Shown: positions 30,225 to 39,989 of the stretch, piece after piece
Numbering within the stretch: position 1 is the stretch's first letter
How the letters are laid out: the number at the start of each line of letters is the position of its first letter
Assembly: GCA_015501595.1 (NCBI GenBank)
Contig: JADNRX010000184.1
Span: 1 to 64,000 of the forward strand
Direction: 5' to 3'
Origin: Hymenopellis radicata
Lineage: Eukaryota > Basidiomycota > Agaricomycetes > Agaricales > Physalacriaceae
DNA length: 64,000 bases
Program-made: the position numbers and the translations under genes
Notes under the pieces: model-generated
Seen by the model: only the letters and a program-made list of their open reading frames with translations
Told to the model about the DNA's origin: nothing
The model's database searches: none

Positions 30225-30987
30225 ATGAGCGGAGCGTTCAACGCAGAATCTGACCAGTTTAGGCCAGAGATAGAGGTGTCATTGGATTTCTATCCACCTA
30301 GTGACGTGGACGCGTCACAGAGACCACACCGCGGGGAAAGGCTGTACTTGGCGTACTTGAAAACGCCGTTTACTCCGACAGAACTTCATATGGTGGCGAC
30401 CTTAATCCCGTTCTTTGACAACGCAGAGGAAACGGGCACGAAAGCCGAATTCTGGGCACGAGTTCCCCTTTTTTTCTTCCACGTCTTTCAGAAATACCCG
30501 GCAGACCAGTTTTTGGAGGTACGTGAGAGATGACGGTGGGCGCACTAGACGGACTGACTAGGTGGTTAGGCCTTGGAGTTTCGCGTGGTGCACGGCTTGT
30601 CGACGTTTCTTTTCGAGGGGTCGTTGGATATACCTAGTAATGGTGTGCTGAGAAGTACACGTCACTTCTGGACTCTGTGCGACGCGCACCGCGACGACGC
30701 TCATTGGTACGGATACGCGAAATGGAATACAGCTGTGAGGCTGGAGTTTGCCTTATACGACATTTTTGGTTCGGAGTGGCGAGGGCTAGGGTGGGTCATA
30801 CAACTCTTCGCGGCGCTTGAGGAAACTCATTTCTGATCATAGAGCACTACCCGACAAAACGAACGACCTGCGATTGATTGAATGGGGCTATAGAGTGCGT
30901 GGGCACATTTATGAGCTGAGGATGGTGACTATGGCAATGGACTACTGGTTCCAGTCTTGGGATCCTGTTCCAGAGCTTGTGGACTAG
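30225..30987 (+). CDS. Hypothetical protein, 219 aa
   Basis: Three exons (30225-30518, 30570-30790, 30843-30987) splice in phase to 219 aa. The start is MSGAFNAESDQFRPEIEVSL. Other segments are RGERLYLAYLKTPFTPTELH, RVPLFFFHVFQKYPADQF, HGLSTFLFEGSLDIPSNG, WYGYAKWNTAVRLEFALYDI and IYELRMVTMAMDYWFQSWD. If the second intron is retained, the frame instead ends at 30836. No family recognised. About 115 bp follow the preceding F-box gene. Confidence 0.5.
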
Positions 30988-31259
30988 GTGGAGAAAGCAA
31001 TTGTAGATAAGCACATGGAGTGAGCTTTGTTGCCCGCCGGATGGATGGTAAGGGGACGGAGCGGAAATACGCGAATTCAGACGCCGGTTTGCGCGCATAG
31101 GTAATGCCATAGCTATGCGTGAAAGAGCATGAGAAGATACCGAAATGAGGGAGGGATTATGCCAGTATGGATGTATGATGGTGCGAGGATGGTGATTGGC
31201 TAGATTAGTGCTGAATTGGGTGGGGCCGTTGGCGCCGAGTAGATGCACGCCCGACTACA
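30988..31259. other. Intergenic stretch
   Basis: No supported gene. A short open stretch just after 30987 (VEKAIVDKHME) could be read-through or a further exon, but no splice signal decides it. Confidence 0.35.
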
Positions 31260-32188
31260 ATGACTACGACGAGCGCCGATCTGTGGGACCATTTAGGGTA
31301 CTTTGAGGCGCTAGCCGTCTTGTCAGACGAATCAGCTGTCGAATTACTGCCAAGGCAAAGTCGGGAAGCGCGATCCGGTGCGGAAGAGCGAGGGCGGCGA
31401 GTCTACGAGTGGGTTGTCGAGGAGGTGGTGTTAGAGGCTGAACTTGTCGTCAGGGAAGACGTACTGCGCAAGGTGAGCTTCTGAGTGGACGCTGGATCGG
31501 GACTTACGATTAGCGCAGATGGTCAGCGCTATAGCGAATGACGGCGTGCGTATGGAGGCGTGGGCGAGAGAGAGCGGCCTGAGAGAAAAGGTTTTGTCAA
31601 GCGAACAGCGGCGGCCTTTCGTGTACACGAAGGAGGTACGTGCTTGGGGTGAGTGGAGGTACACGAGGTTAACGAAAAGGTAGGGGACGATGGGTGTTTG
31701 GCGACGGCTGGTGGGGTGGCCTGGCAAGCTTTGGGAGAGCGAGAGACACAAGGAGCCCTGCGGGAATTACTATTGAGAAAGTCGGCTGAAAACGTGACAG
31801 GAGGGGTCGTTGAGATGGATGCTGATGAGGAGCGCGAGATTGAGATTATCATGGCTCTGCGGAGCCCGGAGGGGGTTCTGGAGAAAGAGGATATTTATTG
31901 GGGATTACTCATTTCGGGCGTGACACAGGTGGCGACCGCCATGAGGTATACTCTATCATACAGCTGCGAGGAGCAAAAGCAGCACGGCGTGAGATTATAC
32001 GTAGGAAGATTGGAGGGTAAGCGTAGTTCTACAATGTGTGCTTCCTGCAAAACCTGACGCGAACTTTGACAGTAGACCAGCACATAGAGGCAACGGTAGT
32101 TTCGAGGGATAAGAAACGGGTGAAGGGATATATGTACGAGGCTTTGCTGGAGGCGCGCCAGTGGTATTGGGCAACGCCAGAGAGATAA
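31260..32188 (+). CDS. Hypothetical protein, 260 aa
   Basis: Four exons (31260-31472, 31519-31635, 31680-32016, 32073-32188) sum to 783 nt, giving 260 aa. The protein starts MTTTSADLWDHLGYFEALAV. It is strongly charged and helical (ARSGAEERGRRVYEWVVEEVVLEAELVVRED), with VAWQALGERETQGALRELLL, EMDADEEREIEIIMALRSPEG and a terminal ALLEARQWYWATPER. It looks like a coiled-coil or all-alpha protein. No domain name can be given. Only 96 bp separate it from the next F-box gene. Confidence 0.5.
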
Positions 32189-32284
32189 GAACGGGTAATG
32201 AAGAGTAAATATACAGATCGGAACGCAGGGCTAAGCGGAGTTTGAAACCACGGTTGTCCTTCGCTCTTACGCGCGGCTGCAATC

Positions 32285-33598
32285 ATGACGGGGGTAGGAG
32301 AGCTGTAAGTGAAAAGAGTGCAGCGTAGGCGGGTTTCTAATGATGGGTGTAGGTCGTTGCCGCAGGAATTGTGGGACGAAGTGGTTATTCCATTGGCGTG
32401 CGTGGGAGAAGCAGCGTTGGATAGCTCGGCCCACCTACTGTGCATTGACCGTTTGCCGGGGCGGAAAAAGATGGCTCAAACGCTAATGCTCGTCAGCAAG
32501 CGTTGGGGGTTTGCAGCGAGACGCATCTTGTGGGAGAAAGTGATCGTGAGAGGCGAGGATTACCGTGGGGCGACGGAGATGACCACGCCTTTCATGGATA
32601 GAGAGGACATACTGGAGTCAGTTCGCATTTTGGAGTTCTGCGACGCGGTCGGACCACGGCGACTGGAATACGTGCTGAGCCGCTTCCCGGGCGTGCGGGA
32701 CTTGACGCTTGTAGATGACCTGCATCACCCGATGGCTATGCGTACGCTGTCATTGCTGGACGATATCAGGGTATGGGATCTGGAAGTGACGGGGGAGGCG
32801 TTAGACGAGCTGAGGCTGGCGACTGCGAAGACTGCGACGGTGTCCTTGCTGGGCAGTGCGACGCTGGCACGCCCCGAAGGTAGAGCGCCTGTGGCACTGG
32901 ATCGTCTCAATGTGTGTTTGTACAGCCCACTGAAGCGGATTACGGCGGAGAGGGGAGTGTTGTTCGAGATTCAGCGGATAGAAATCGTGTGCGAGGCGTT
33001 GGGAACCACAACACAAAGTCTTACGATACTACTGGATAGGACGCGCGGAATCGAGCATCTAATACTGTGTATACTGAGTGAGGTTTCCTTTGACAAACCA
33101 GCTAAAGAAGTTCTGACAATGCGTTCTGCAGACTGCAACCCAAAGGCCTTGTTCCCGGAGTCTGAAGGGTGCATGGATGTGCGTGAACAACGGACTTTAA
33201 AAGAGCTATCGCTGTCATTTCATTTAATGAGGTCGGGAGCTAGCGCAGCGGGAACACTGATGGCGGCACGCGGGCTGAAGAAGCTGGAGGTGACGCGGCT
33301 TGAGGTGTTTGTGATTGACCCGTCAGATAGGCCCGTGCAGATGAAGCGTTTGAAAGACATAATGATGGTGGCATTGCACGATGTTGTGAGGGGCGGAGGA
33401 CGTTTGGAGATCCTATGGCGCTTACTACGCGATGATGACGACAGAGATAGGTTGGAGGATCGTGTGCAGGCATGTTGGGAGATGGGAAGTGCAGCTCGCA
33501 CTGAGTTTCCAGCCCGGTTCCAGGAGACGGTCCAGGAATTAAGAGTAGGGGATGTGGCCAAGTGGGAGTGGGGAGGTTATTACAGGTGTCCAATATGA
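32285..33598 (+). CDS. F-box-like protein, 421 aa
   Basis: A 20-nt first exon (32285-32304) joins in phase to 32353-33598, 1266 nt in all, giving 421 aa starting MTGVGELSLPQELWDEVVIP. The F-box is SLPQELWDEVV ... QTLMLVSKRWGFAARRILWEKV, the classic LPxEL...L..VSKRW...A...LW pattern. Leucine-rich segments follow (LEYVLSRFPGVRDLTLVDDL, LLDDIRVWDLEVTG, LKKLEVTRLEVFVID). The end VGDVAKWEWGGYYRCPI carries the WEW signature. Likely a substrate adaptor of an SCF ubiquitin ligase. It appears intact and is the clearest member of the local cluster. Confidence 0.7.
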
Positions 33599-33715
33599 GA
33601 TTACAGCAGAGTGAGTAGTTTGAATAGGAGGCCATGACTGTGATGGGCCATCAAAATTTGGGGTCAAACGGAGCGGGTACACACGTCACCGGCGTTCGTG
33701 CCTTCGTCTTTGGCC

Positions 33716-33950
33716 ATGGGTCGTAAACCGCGCAAGCAGCTGCCTGGACAACGCAAAGTTACTTCGTTCTTCGGATGTGTGGAGCAGAAGCGAGACTGTA
33801 GCGCTGTGCTGGTGTTTTTCTCAGAGGTTAGTTCATCGCTCTGGGTTTCACAGAGCGGCAGGTTATTGAGGAATTGGTAGAACAGATTACAGACGATCCC
33901 GCTTCGGAACATCGGTCGCAGAATGCGCCTGCTTGAAGTCCATTCTGTGC
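33716..33950 (+). CDS. Putative PIP-box microprotein
   Basis: ATG 33716 opens MGRKPRKQLPGQRKVTSFFG. QRKVTSFF satisfies the PCNA-interaction (PIP) box Q-x-x-hydrophobic-x-x-F-F and is preceded by the basic residues often found upstream of such boxes. One in-phase intron (about 33805-33857) leads to RQVIEELVEQITDDPASEHR and a stop, for a total of about 55 aa. PIP boxes dock replication and repair proteins on the sliding clamp. Short length and lack of other domains make the call tentative. Confidence 0.35.
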
Positions 33951-34159
33951 TACGTGAGGCGGACTACATGCCACCGGCTAGAATACGTCTACTGCGACTG
34001 GAAGGCGCGTGTTGCGAGTGGAGACATTGGGGTCACTTCCGGTGGATAGATGTGGAAAGCAGAGCCGGGAAGCCAATCTTTTTCGACGCTATGCCGGAGG
34101 GAATGGCACTACCAGAGGATTGGGTGAGGGTGGTTGCACCATACTTGGATGTGCTGTAA
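33923..34159 (+). CDS. Small hypothetical protein, 78 aa
   Basis: An ATG-initiated frame (MRLLEVHSVLREADYMPPAR) has protein-like composition: RLLRLEGACCEWRHWGHFRW, KPIFFDAMPEGMALPEDWVR. It ends APYLDVL. It overlaps the end of the PIP-box frame in another phase and could be its alternative last exon. No family recognised. Confidence 0.35.
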   Translation: MRLLEVHSVLREADYMPPARIRLLRLEGACCEWRHWGHFRWIDVESRAGKPIFFDAMPEGMALPEDWVRVVAPYLDVL

Positions 34160-35246
34160 GAGAGCACGGTTCGTTCTGCAAGGTGTGCTTTTCGCTCGCG
34201 ATTAGTGGATACTATTAACGGGCATTAGGGACGTGCTTTCATAGCTATGCTGTAGATAAAAACGCCTAGGAACATGATGGGTGTTGAAAAATGCGCAAGG
34301 ATTAACTTGCCACGTAGTATCGATGGCGTAGGGTATTCCCAATCTTTGCTGCTCAAGATGGGTATGTTTGATTGCTACCAGTCGTCTGCGCTGCTCAGAG
34401 TTGGTCTCCATCATACACCTCGAAATTGGCAAGAGATGGCATGTCGTCATGGATTTGAGCCGGACAACAAGGATGGGGAATCAGGCGAATCTGACGACTT
34501 CAACCACAGACGGACCTTCACCGTTTCTTGGATGTCCATCACGCCGATACGGGGGCGCTATCGTCGCCGCCTGGCAGGTACGTTTGAGATGCGCACAAAT
34601 GTTCATCTACCTCAGGCTACTACACTGTTTGGTCTTCGACGCCTTCGTCTACCTTGACGTTGGGTTTCGATAGCTTGATCTCGATTATTGCTTGAGCGTT
34701 AGCCGAGCATGGCCCTGCATCAGGTGAGGTTTTCATCACGTCCCGCATGTCTTGTAGAGTGATGCATGTTAGGAAGGTTGTGGTTGTCACTATCGTCTAC
34801 ACTTGCGGTACTACGGCGTAGACTTCTAGGTAAGCCTATGTATGGCCATCATCGGCGTCGTTGGGGTTTGCGGCACCGTCACGTCGCGTAAGTCTGGCGG
34901 TCAGTGATGCTTTCATTATTGACCACTGTGCTGTCAGTTTGATCATGGTCGACTTCTTAGGAGCGGTTCGTCCGTCGTCGAGTAAGTCTTCGCGGCTTTG
35001 ATCATTGTCTTCCACGCTGACTGTCATGATGCAGATGGTGCGCTCCTTGGTCGTTCAGTTCCAGATTGGAATCTCTCACTGATCTGTCAACTTGTTGTGT
35101 TCTTTGATTCGAGGTACTGATTCATGCTACGACGGCTGTTATTCAGCACGTGCCTATGACGCATACAGGCTTGTTTTCGTACTCTCATCATCTTTCGCGC
35201 TCTCTTCATCGTTGTCCGCGTCCAACGGCCTCTCTCCGCCTCCCAT
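34160..35246. other. Stretch without supported genes
   Basis: No gene model could be supported. It includes a 20-base sequence at 34296-34315 identical to 864-883 near the window start. The rest is of average composition up to the hAT MITE. Confidence 0.4.
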
Positions 35247-36285
35247 TAGACCTGGGCACGAGTGCCCACCCGGGTGCACTCGCACTCACGGGGCGGGTCA
35301 CTCGCGGCTCTAAGCCGGACACCCGCACTCGAGTGACACCCGAGTGTGGCACTCGAATGTGGCACCCGTTCGCGGGTGTTTCGCACACCCGGGTGTGCTG
35401 CCACTCGTGTAGGGTGGCGGGTGTACTCATGTACACCCGCATCCTGCACCTCACTCGCGGTCATCTCATGCAACGTCGGCATCCTCCAGCAATTGCGGGA
35501 GGAGCATCGGCGGTGCATGACACCAATGATGCGAGGGGTGTGGGGATAGCGGTGAGGGGAGGGAGGGTAGTAGAATATACCTACAATAAATTATCAGTGA
35601 TACAAGAGTCGATGGCGTCTGCAGACACCCCGAATATCAAAAAGAAGGAAGCAAAATCCATACCAATCCACTACGTCGCCAGCAGACGACGTGGCAGCCC
35701 AGATCCCCGCCCCCGCTCTTCAAGCGTGCTGTTGAGCACGGCGGGTGGCACCACAACTCATATTCCATCTGCTGCCCGTTTGCGGGGGGCTTACGCGTCC
35801 TACTCTGGTCGTTGTCGTGGAGACGACTTTAAGTCGTCTCCAGGTCCATTAACGCCGACTCAAAGTCGAGCGCTGCTGCAGTCGTCGCCGACGTAAAGTC
35901 GAGCGACACTGCCGATGTCGCCGACTTAAAGTCGCGCGACGTGTGGTGGTCAATGGAGGAGGAAGGAGGCAAGAGAGACGTCCCGATCGCACGCTTACGC
36001 GTACGTTCGGATCTCGGCCCGATCTGCCGGATCGCGAGAAATCCTCGCGGACGTCGTTTCTCTTAGTTTTTAAGGTAAAAAAAATTCAAAAAAATAGGTA
36101 AAAAATGCGAGTGTCCACCCGGGTGTCTGCCGCCGGGTACTCGTGACCCAGAGGCAGACACCCGCACTCGGGTGGACACCCGTGCTGGCACTCTACTCGA
36201 GTGCAGCAAACACTCGGCACCCGAGTGCCGAGTGCGGGTGCATCCGGGTGCACACTTAAGCACCCGACACTCGTGCCCACGTCTA
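35247..36285 (+). mobile_element. hAT-type MITE, family B
   Basis: A 1039-bp element with termini TAGACCTGGGCACGAGTG and its complement (one mismatch), and an exact 8-bp duplication CCTCCCAT (35239-35246 and 36286-36293). The arms are filled with ACCCGGGTG and CACTCG motifs, unlike the GACTCG arms of family A. An internal block at 35968-36042 closely matches the core of family A, and a block at 35673-35750 matches the last 75 bases of the window. Four AGTCG-rich palindromic motifs (such as GACTTTAAGTCGTC) lie at 35820-35935. No coding capacity. Confidence 0.92.
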
Positions 36286-36621
36286 CCTCCCATCAATCTC
36301 AGTGTGCCTTAATCTTGGCGAGTCGACTTGGACCTCCCTCTTTACTACTGGAATACCACCACGATACTGGTGTCTTTCGCGTTGTTTCCGCGTATACGAT
36401 CCGACGCGCTCTGGAGGCAATCTTCCAGCTCTGAAAAGTGCTGGAACCTCAGGAACAGGTGCTCGGGGACCTAGATGGTTAGGAATCGCGGCTGGGGCGC
36501 GGCGTTTCGGGTGCGTTCTTTGGAATCTGGATTGCGTGTTTTCGGAATATTGGCGCTGGGAGGCAAAGATACGACCAGAAATAGATTGGAATATGTGCGG
36601 AGGATCGGATGGTCCGTGCAC
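36286..36621 (-). pseudogene. Remnant of a minus-strand gene cut by MITE B
   Basis: An open minus-strand frame gives GPSDPPHIFQSISGRIF, RAPAAIPNHLGPRAPVPEVP and REVQVDSPRLRHTEIDGR, ending at the MITE insertion point. Beyond the element the frame continues briefly (RREAVGRGQR) to a stop. An AT-rich CTTTATATCAC lies about 15-25 bp upstream, but no ATG opens the frame. Probably a decayed gene. Confidence 0.3.
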
Positions 36622-36639
36622 GAAAGTGTGATATAAAGT

Positions 36640-38962
36640 GGGGCGAGTTTGGTCAGTTCAAATCATTCCCCCTTCCACCACATTTCTCCCCATTCGCTCT
36701 TCTCAGCCTTTCTCCCTTATTCCACATGACGAAATCACTCTATTACACAGTCTCTTACATCTGGCATGTACACCCCTTGCCCGGTCGACGTCCTACTGAC
36801 ATTATTCCTGCAGTGATTTGTTACCTCAGAGGTAACATTTCAATTCTCGCTTCTTATCGACTCGGTTCACGAGTCTAATACTCTCACTAGGCAATACTCT
36901 TACTAGGCCTTTCTTACCTCTCGCTTGGACGTACTTGACTCCTTCCATGCTCTGGTTGGTTTTCCTTCTTTGCTGGTTACCTGCCTTAACTAACAGACCT
37001 TGTATTAGATCCCTCGCAATACCTCCCGTCATGTTATCTAGGTCAGTAACAGTTTGTGTTGACATATTCGACGCTTTCTCACCCTTCGCCAGGATTTCTC
37101 TTGACAAAGTCTATACGAACTGGTATGTGTGACCTTCCTGATCGGGCTCTCTCTGACTTACCACCATCATCTAGCTTGACCGACTTTGGCTCGGGCTTCC
37201 GTGGGCGACTCAGACCTCAAGAACGAACGCTTTGGCTATCAATCACGATTTCCCTTGGTTCTCCCTGCCTGTCCGGTTGTGCGAACGCCGCCGCCGGCAT
37301 CCTTGGTCCATAAGAGTCAGCCTACGAAAGGGAGTAGGATGTTGTTTCGCGAGCAACACCGAACCTCTAGGGGACGACATACCTGTTATTAGGAGCATAT
37401 TCCGATGCAGACTAACCTGCTGAGAGGTCTCCTTTGTTGCTGTACCGTGAGCGGCGGTCACTTTCACTCTGGCGAATGTACTGATGCAGTAACGTTAGGA
37501 TCTGATCTCTCCTTTCGGTTCGCGTAGCTGTGGTCCATACTACAGCTCGGAATGCTATTGCAGCGTATTCGCTCTAGGTAGAACGTTCTGTTCGGAATCG
37601 GTGAGTGTTAACATTGTGATAGCCAACATAAAGTTGTTCATTTTGCAATCACGAAACCCACGGCGCCCCTCACATCATTCGTTGGACGGATTATCTCTCT
37701 GATAAACGCAAGAACACATTGTCGTTGGTGCCCGGACGTCCTCTCGACGCGACTTCGCCTTGTTCACGACGGGCTTCCGGTTTGCCTTGTTCGAGGGCTT
37801 GTTGCGAATATATCGCAACCGTTAAGCGTTCTCTCCCTCTCTCTAGGAGTACCCTCCAGACGACGTCTTGCGTAGCCTGTGTTTCGCATTCTTCGTCGGT
37901 GAGTTACCTATTTTGATCTTTTGATGCAAACACTAAACTTTTCATTTTAGTACTTAGAGCTCGCAAGGCGCCCAGATCGCCATGTATATTGCCCCTTGGA
38001 CATCTTAAGCTACTATTCAAGTCGCAAAGAGCACGCCGTCGTTGTCCGTGACCTCGCTGAACACAACTTCGCCTGAGGCGGGATCAGCTCTGGGAGGTTG
38101 GCGTTCGGCGACTTTGCGACTATCTGTCACAATGATAATCTCAGAAATACTGTCAATAATGCACTACAGGCGTCTTGAGCTGCCTGGCTTTCGGCTTCTT
38201 CGGCGGTATGTTCCTCTTTTGCGTACAAATTTTCATTCCTCATTTTCTTCCTTAGGACATGCGTCGACCAAAAGGGCGCGACACGCTTCGTTGACATAAT
38301 GTTTAGTATACATGCCGCGCTGCTCTTTCTGTCCAGGACACCGCTGCTTCCACCAACATCAACATCAAGTCAGAATGGGATTCGTCTAGGCGCGGCGGTA
38401 TGACGACCAGCGGGAGGACGTCTCGATGTCGTTCACTCTCGAAATAAGGCCCATTCCTGCTCTCACGATGTCTGAAGGCATCCTGGAGGTCCTGTATTGC
38501 CTGGTAAGATTTATGACCTACTTGCCATTGTCAGCATGTTGATGAAATACGTACCAACAGATGCTACTTGTATCTCATCCACGATGATCTCAGGACCTTC
38601 GACATGGTGGGCTCTCATGCCTTACAACTGAACTCTGTGCTGACGATGATCATCGTTCGACAGGTTCACTCAAGTCAGTCCCTTTCGAGTCGGCGAACTG
38701 ACATTCGGCTCGTCATGATTTCGGAATCCAAGGCTCCGATTCGTCATATCAAGGGATGCAAGGGATGCCTTACGACTCATTGAATGCCCGTACAAAGTGC
38801 TAGAAGCCGACGTGCCTTCCTTGTTCAACTGTGAGTGAAACTATGACTGACTTCTGGACCCTTTGACTCAAAGGGTTTTCCGAGGCTTCGATAATTGCCT
38901 CAAGAGTATACCTGGACAGTCTTCACTGCAGTTACACTCGGCTTCCGCATCTGCGCTACCTC
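36640..38962 (+). other. Stretch with intron-like signals but no recognisable protein
   Basis: Several plus-strand GT-AG pairs of 45-60 nt with good consensus occur (for example around 37898-37950, 38204-38257 and 38502-38535). The frames between them are short and do not connect into a convincing protein. It could be a decayed multi-exon gene or a spliced non-coding transcript. Confidence 0.35.
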
Positions 38963-38994
38963 TACATCTGGAAAGGGCTATATGCTTTAAGTTG
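38963..38994 (+). repeat. Left terminal inverted repeat of candidate 18-kb element
   Basis: A 32-bp sequence beginning TACATCTGGAAA and ending CTTTAAGTTG matches the reverse complement of 57061-57092 at 28 of 32 positions. If TA is the target duplication, the terminus proper begins CATCTGG. AT-rich repeat DNA follows immediately inside. Confidence 0.6.
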
Positions 38995-39130
38995 TCTTAA
39001 AGCGATTTAAAACACAATAAGAAGAAGAAGAAGAGAAATCTACAGAAGTGATTGAAGACAAGGTTCTTGTAGACAGCTACTTCAAAGCATCTTAAGATCC
39101 TAAAAGTTGCTTATAAAGTACTGAAAAAGT

Positions 39131-39412
39131 GCTTAAAAAGCACTTATAAGTATACGTTTCCGAGAACCTTATCTTAAGTTGACTTTTGAGTGCTTATTCA
39201 ACACTTGTTGAATGCTTGCTAGATGCTTAAAAAGCACTTATAAGTATACGTTTCCGAGAACCTTATCTTAAGTTGACTTTTGAGTGCTTATTCAACACTT
39301 GTTGAATGCTTGCTAGATGCTTAAAAAGCACTTATAAGTATGCGTTTCCGAGAACCTTATCTTAAGTTGACTTTTGAGTGCTTATTCAACGCTTGTTGAA
39401 TGCTTGCTAGAT
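39131..39412 (+). repeat. 94-bp tandem repeat, three units
   Basis: Units starting GCTTAAAAAGCACTTATAAG recur at 39131, 39225 and 39319 with near identity. Each contains TTATCTTAAG, a motif also found inside the opposite end near 56840. The position just inside the left inverted repeat fits subterminal transposase-binding repeats. Confidence 0.9.
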
Positions 39413-39795
39413 GCTTACTGAATGCTTACCAAACACTTACTGAACGCTTACCGAATGCTTACTGAACGCCTATAGAACACTTACTGAATGCTTACCGAAC
39501 GCTTACTGAACGCCTATAGAACGCTTACCGAACACTTACCGAACACTTACCGAACACTTACCGAACACTTACCGAACACTTACCGAACACTTACCGAACA
39601 CTTACTGAACGCCTATAGAACGCCTATAGAACGCCTATAGAACGCTTACCGAACGCTTACTGAACGCCTATAGAACACCTATAGAACGCTTACCGAACGC
39701 TTACTGAACGCCTATAGAACGCCTATAGAACACTTACCACACGCTTACCGAACACTTACTGAACATCTATAGAACACTTACAAAAGACTTATTAA
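39408..39795 (+). repeat. 11-bp degenerate tandem array
   Basis: About 35 units based on ACTTACCGAAC / GCTTACTGAAC / GCCTATAGAAC run without interruption, including seven near-identical ACTTACCGAAC units at about 39530-39605. It continues the 94-bp array and is non-coding. Confidence 0.9.
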
Positions 39796-39989
39796 ACTAC
39801 TTAAACCCTTGCGAACAGCTTAGAAAGCTCTGAAAGATCACAATCGTAATAGTATGCAAACATAATTCTATTGATGGGCTACCTAAACCTAGCTACGGCT
39901 ACCTACGTATGTAAGATTAAGGATGGGAGAGTAAAAGTAAGGAAGCAGGAATTATGCAACAGCAGAACACAAAATGACAGAAGATCAGA

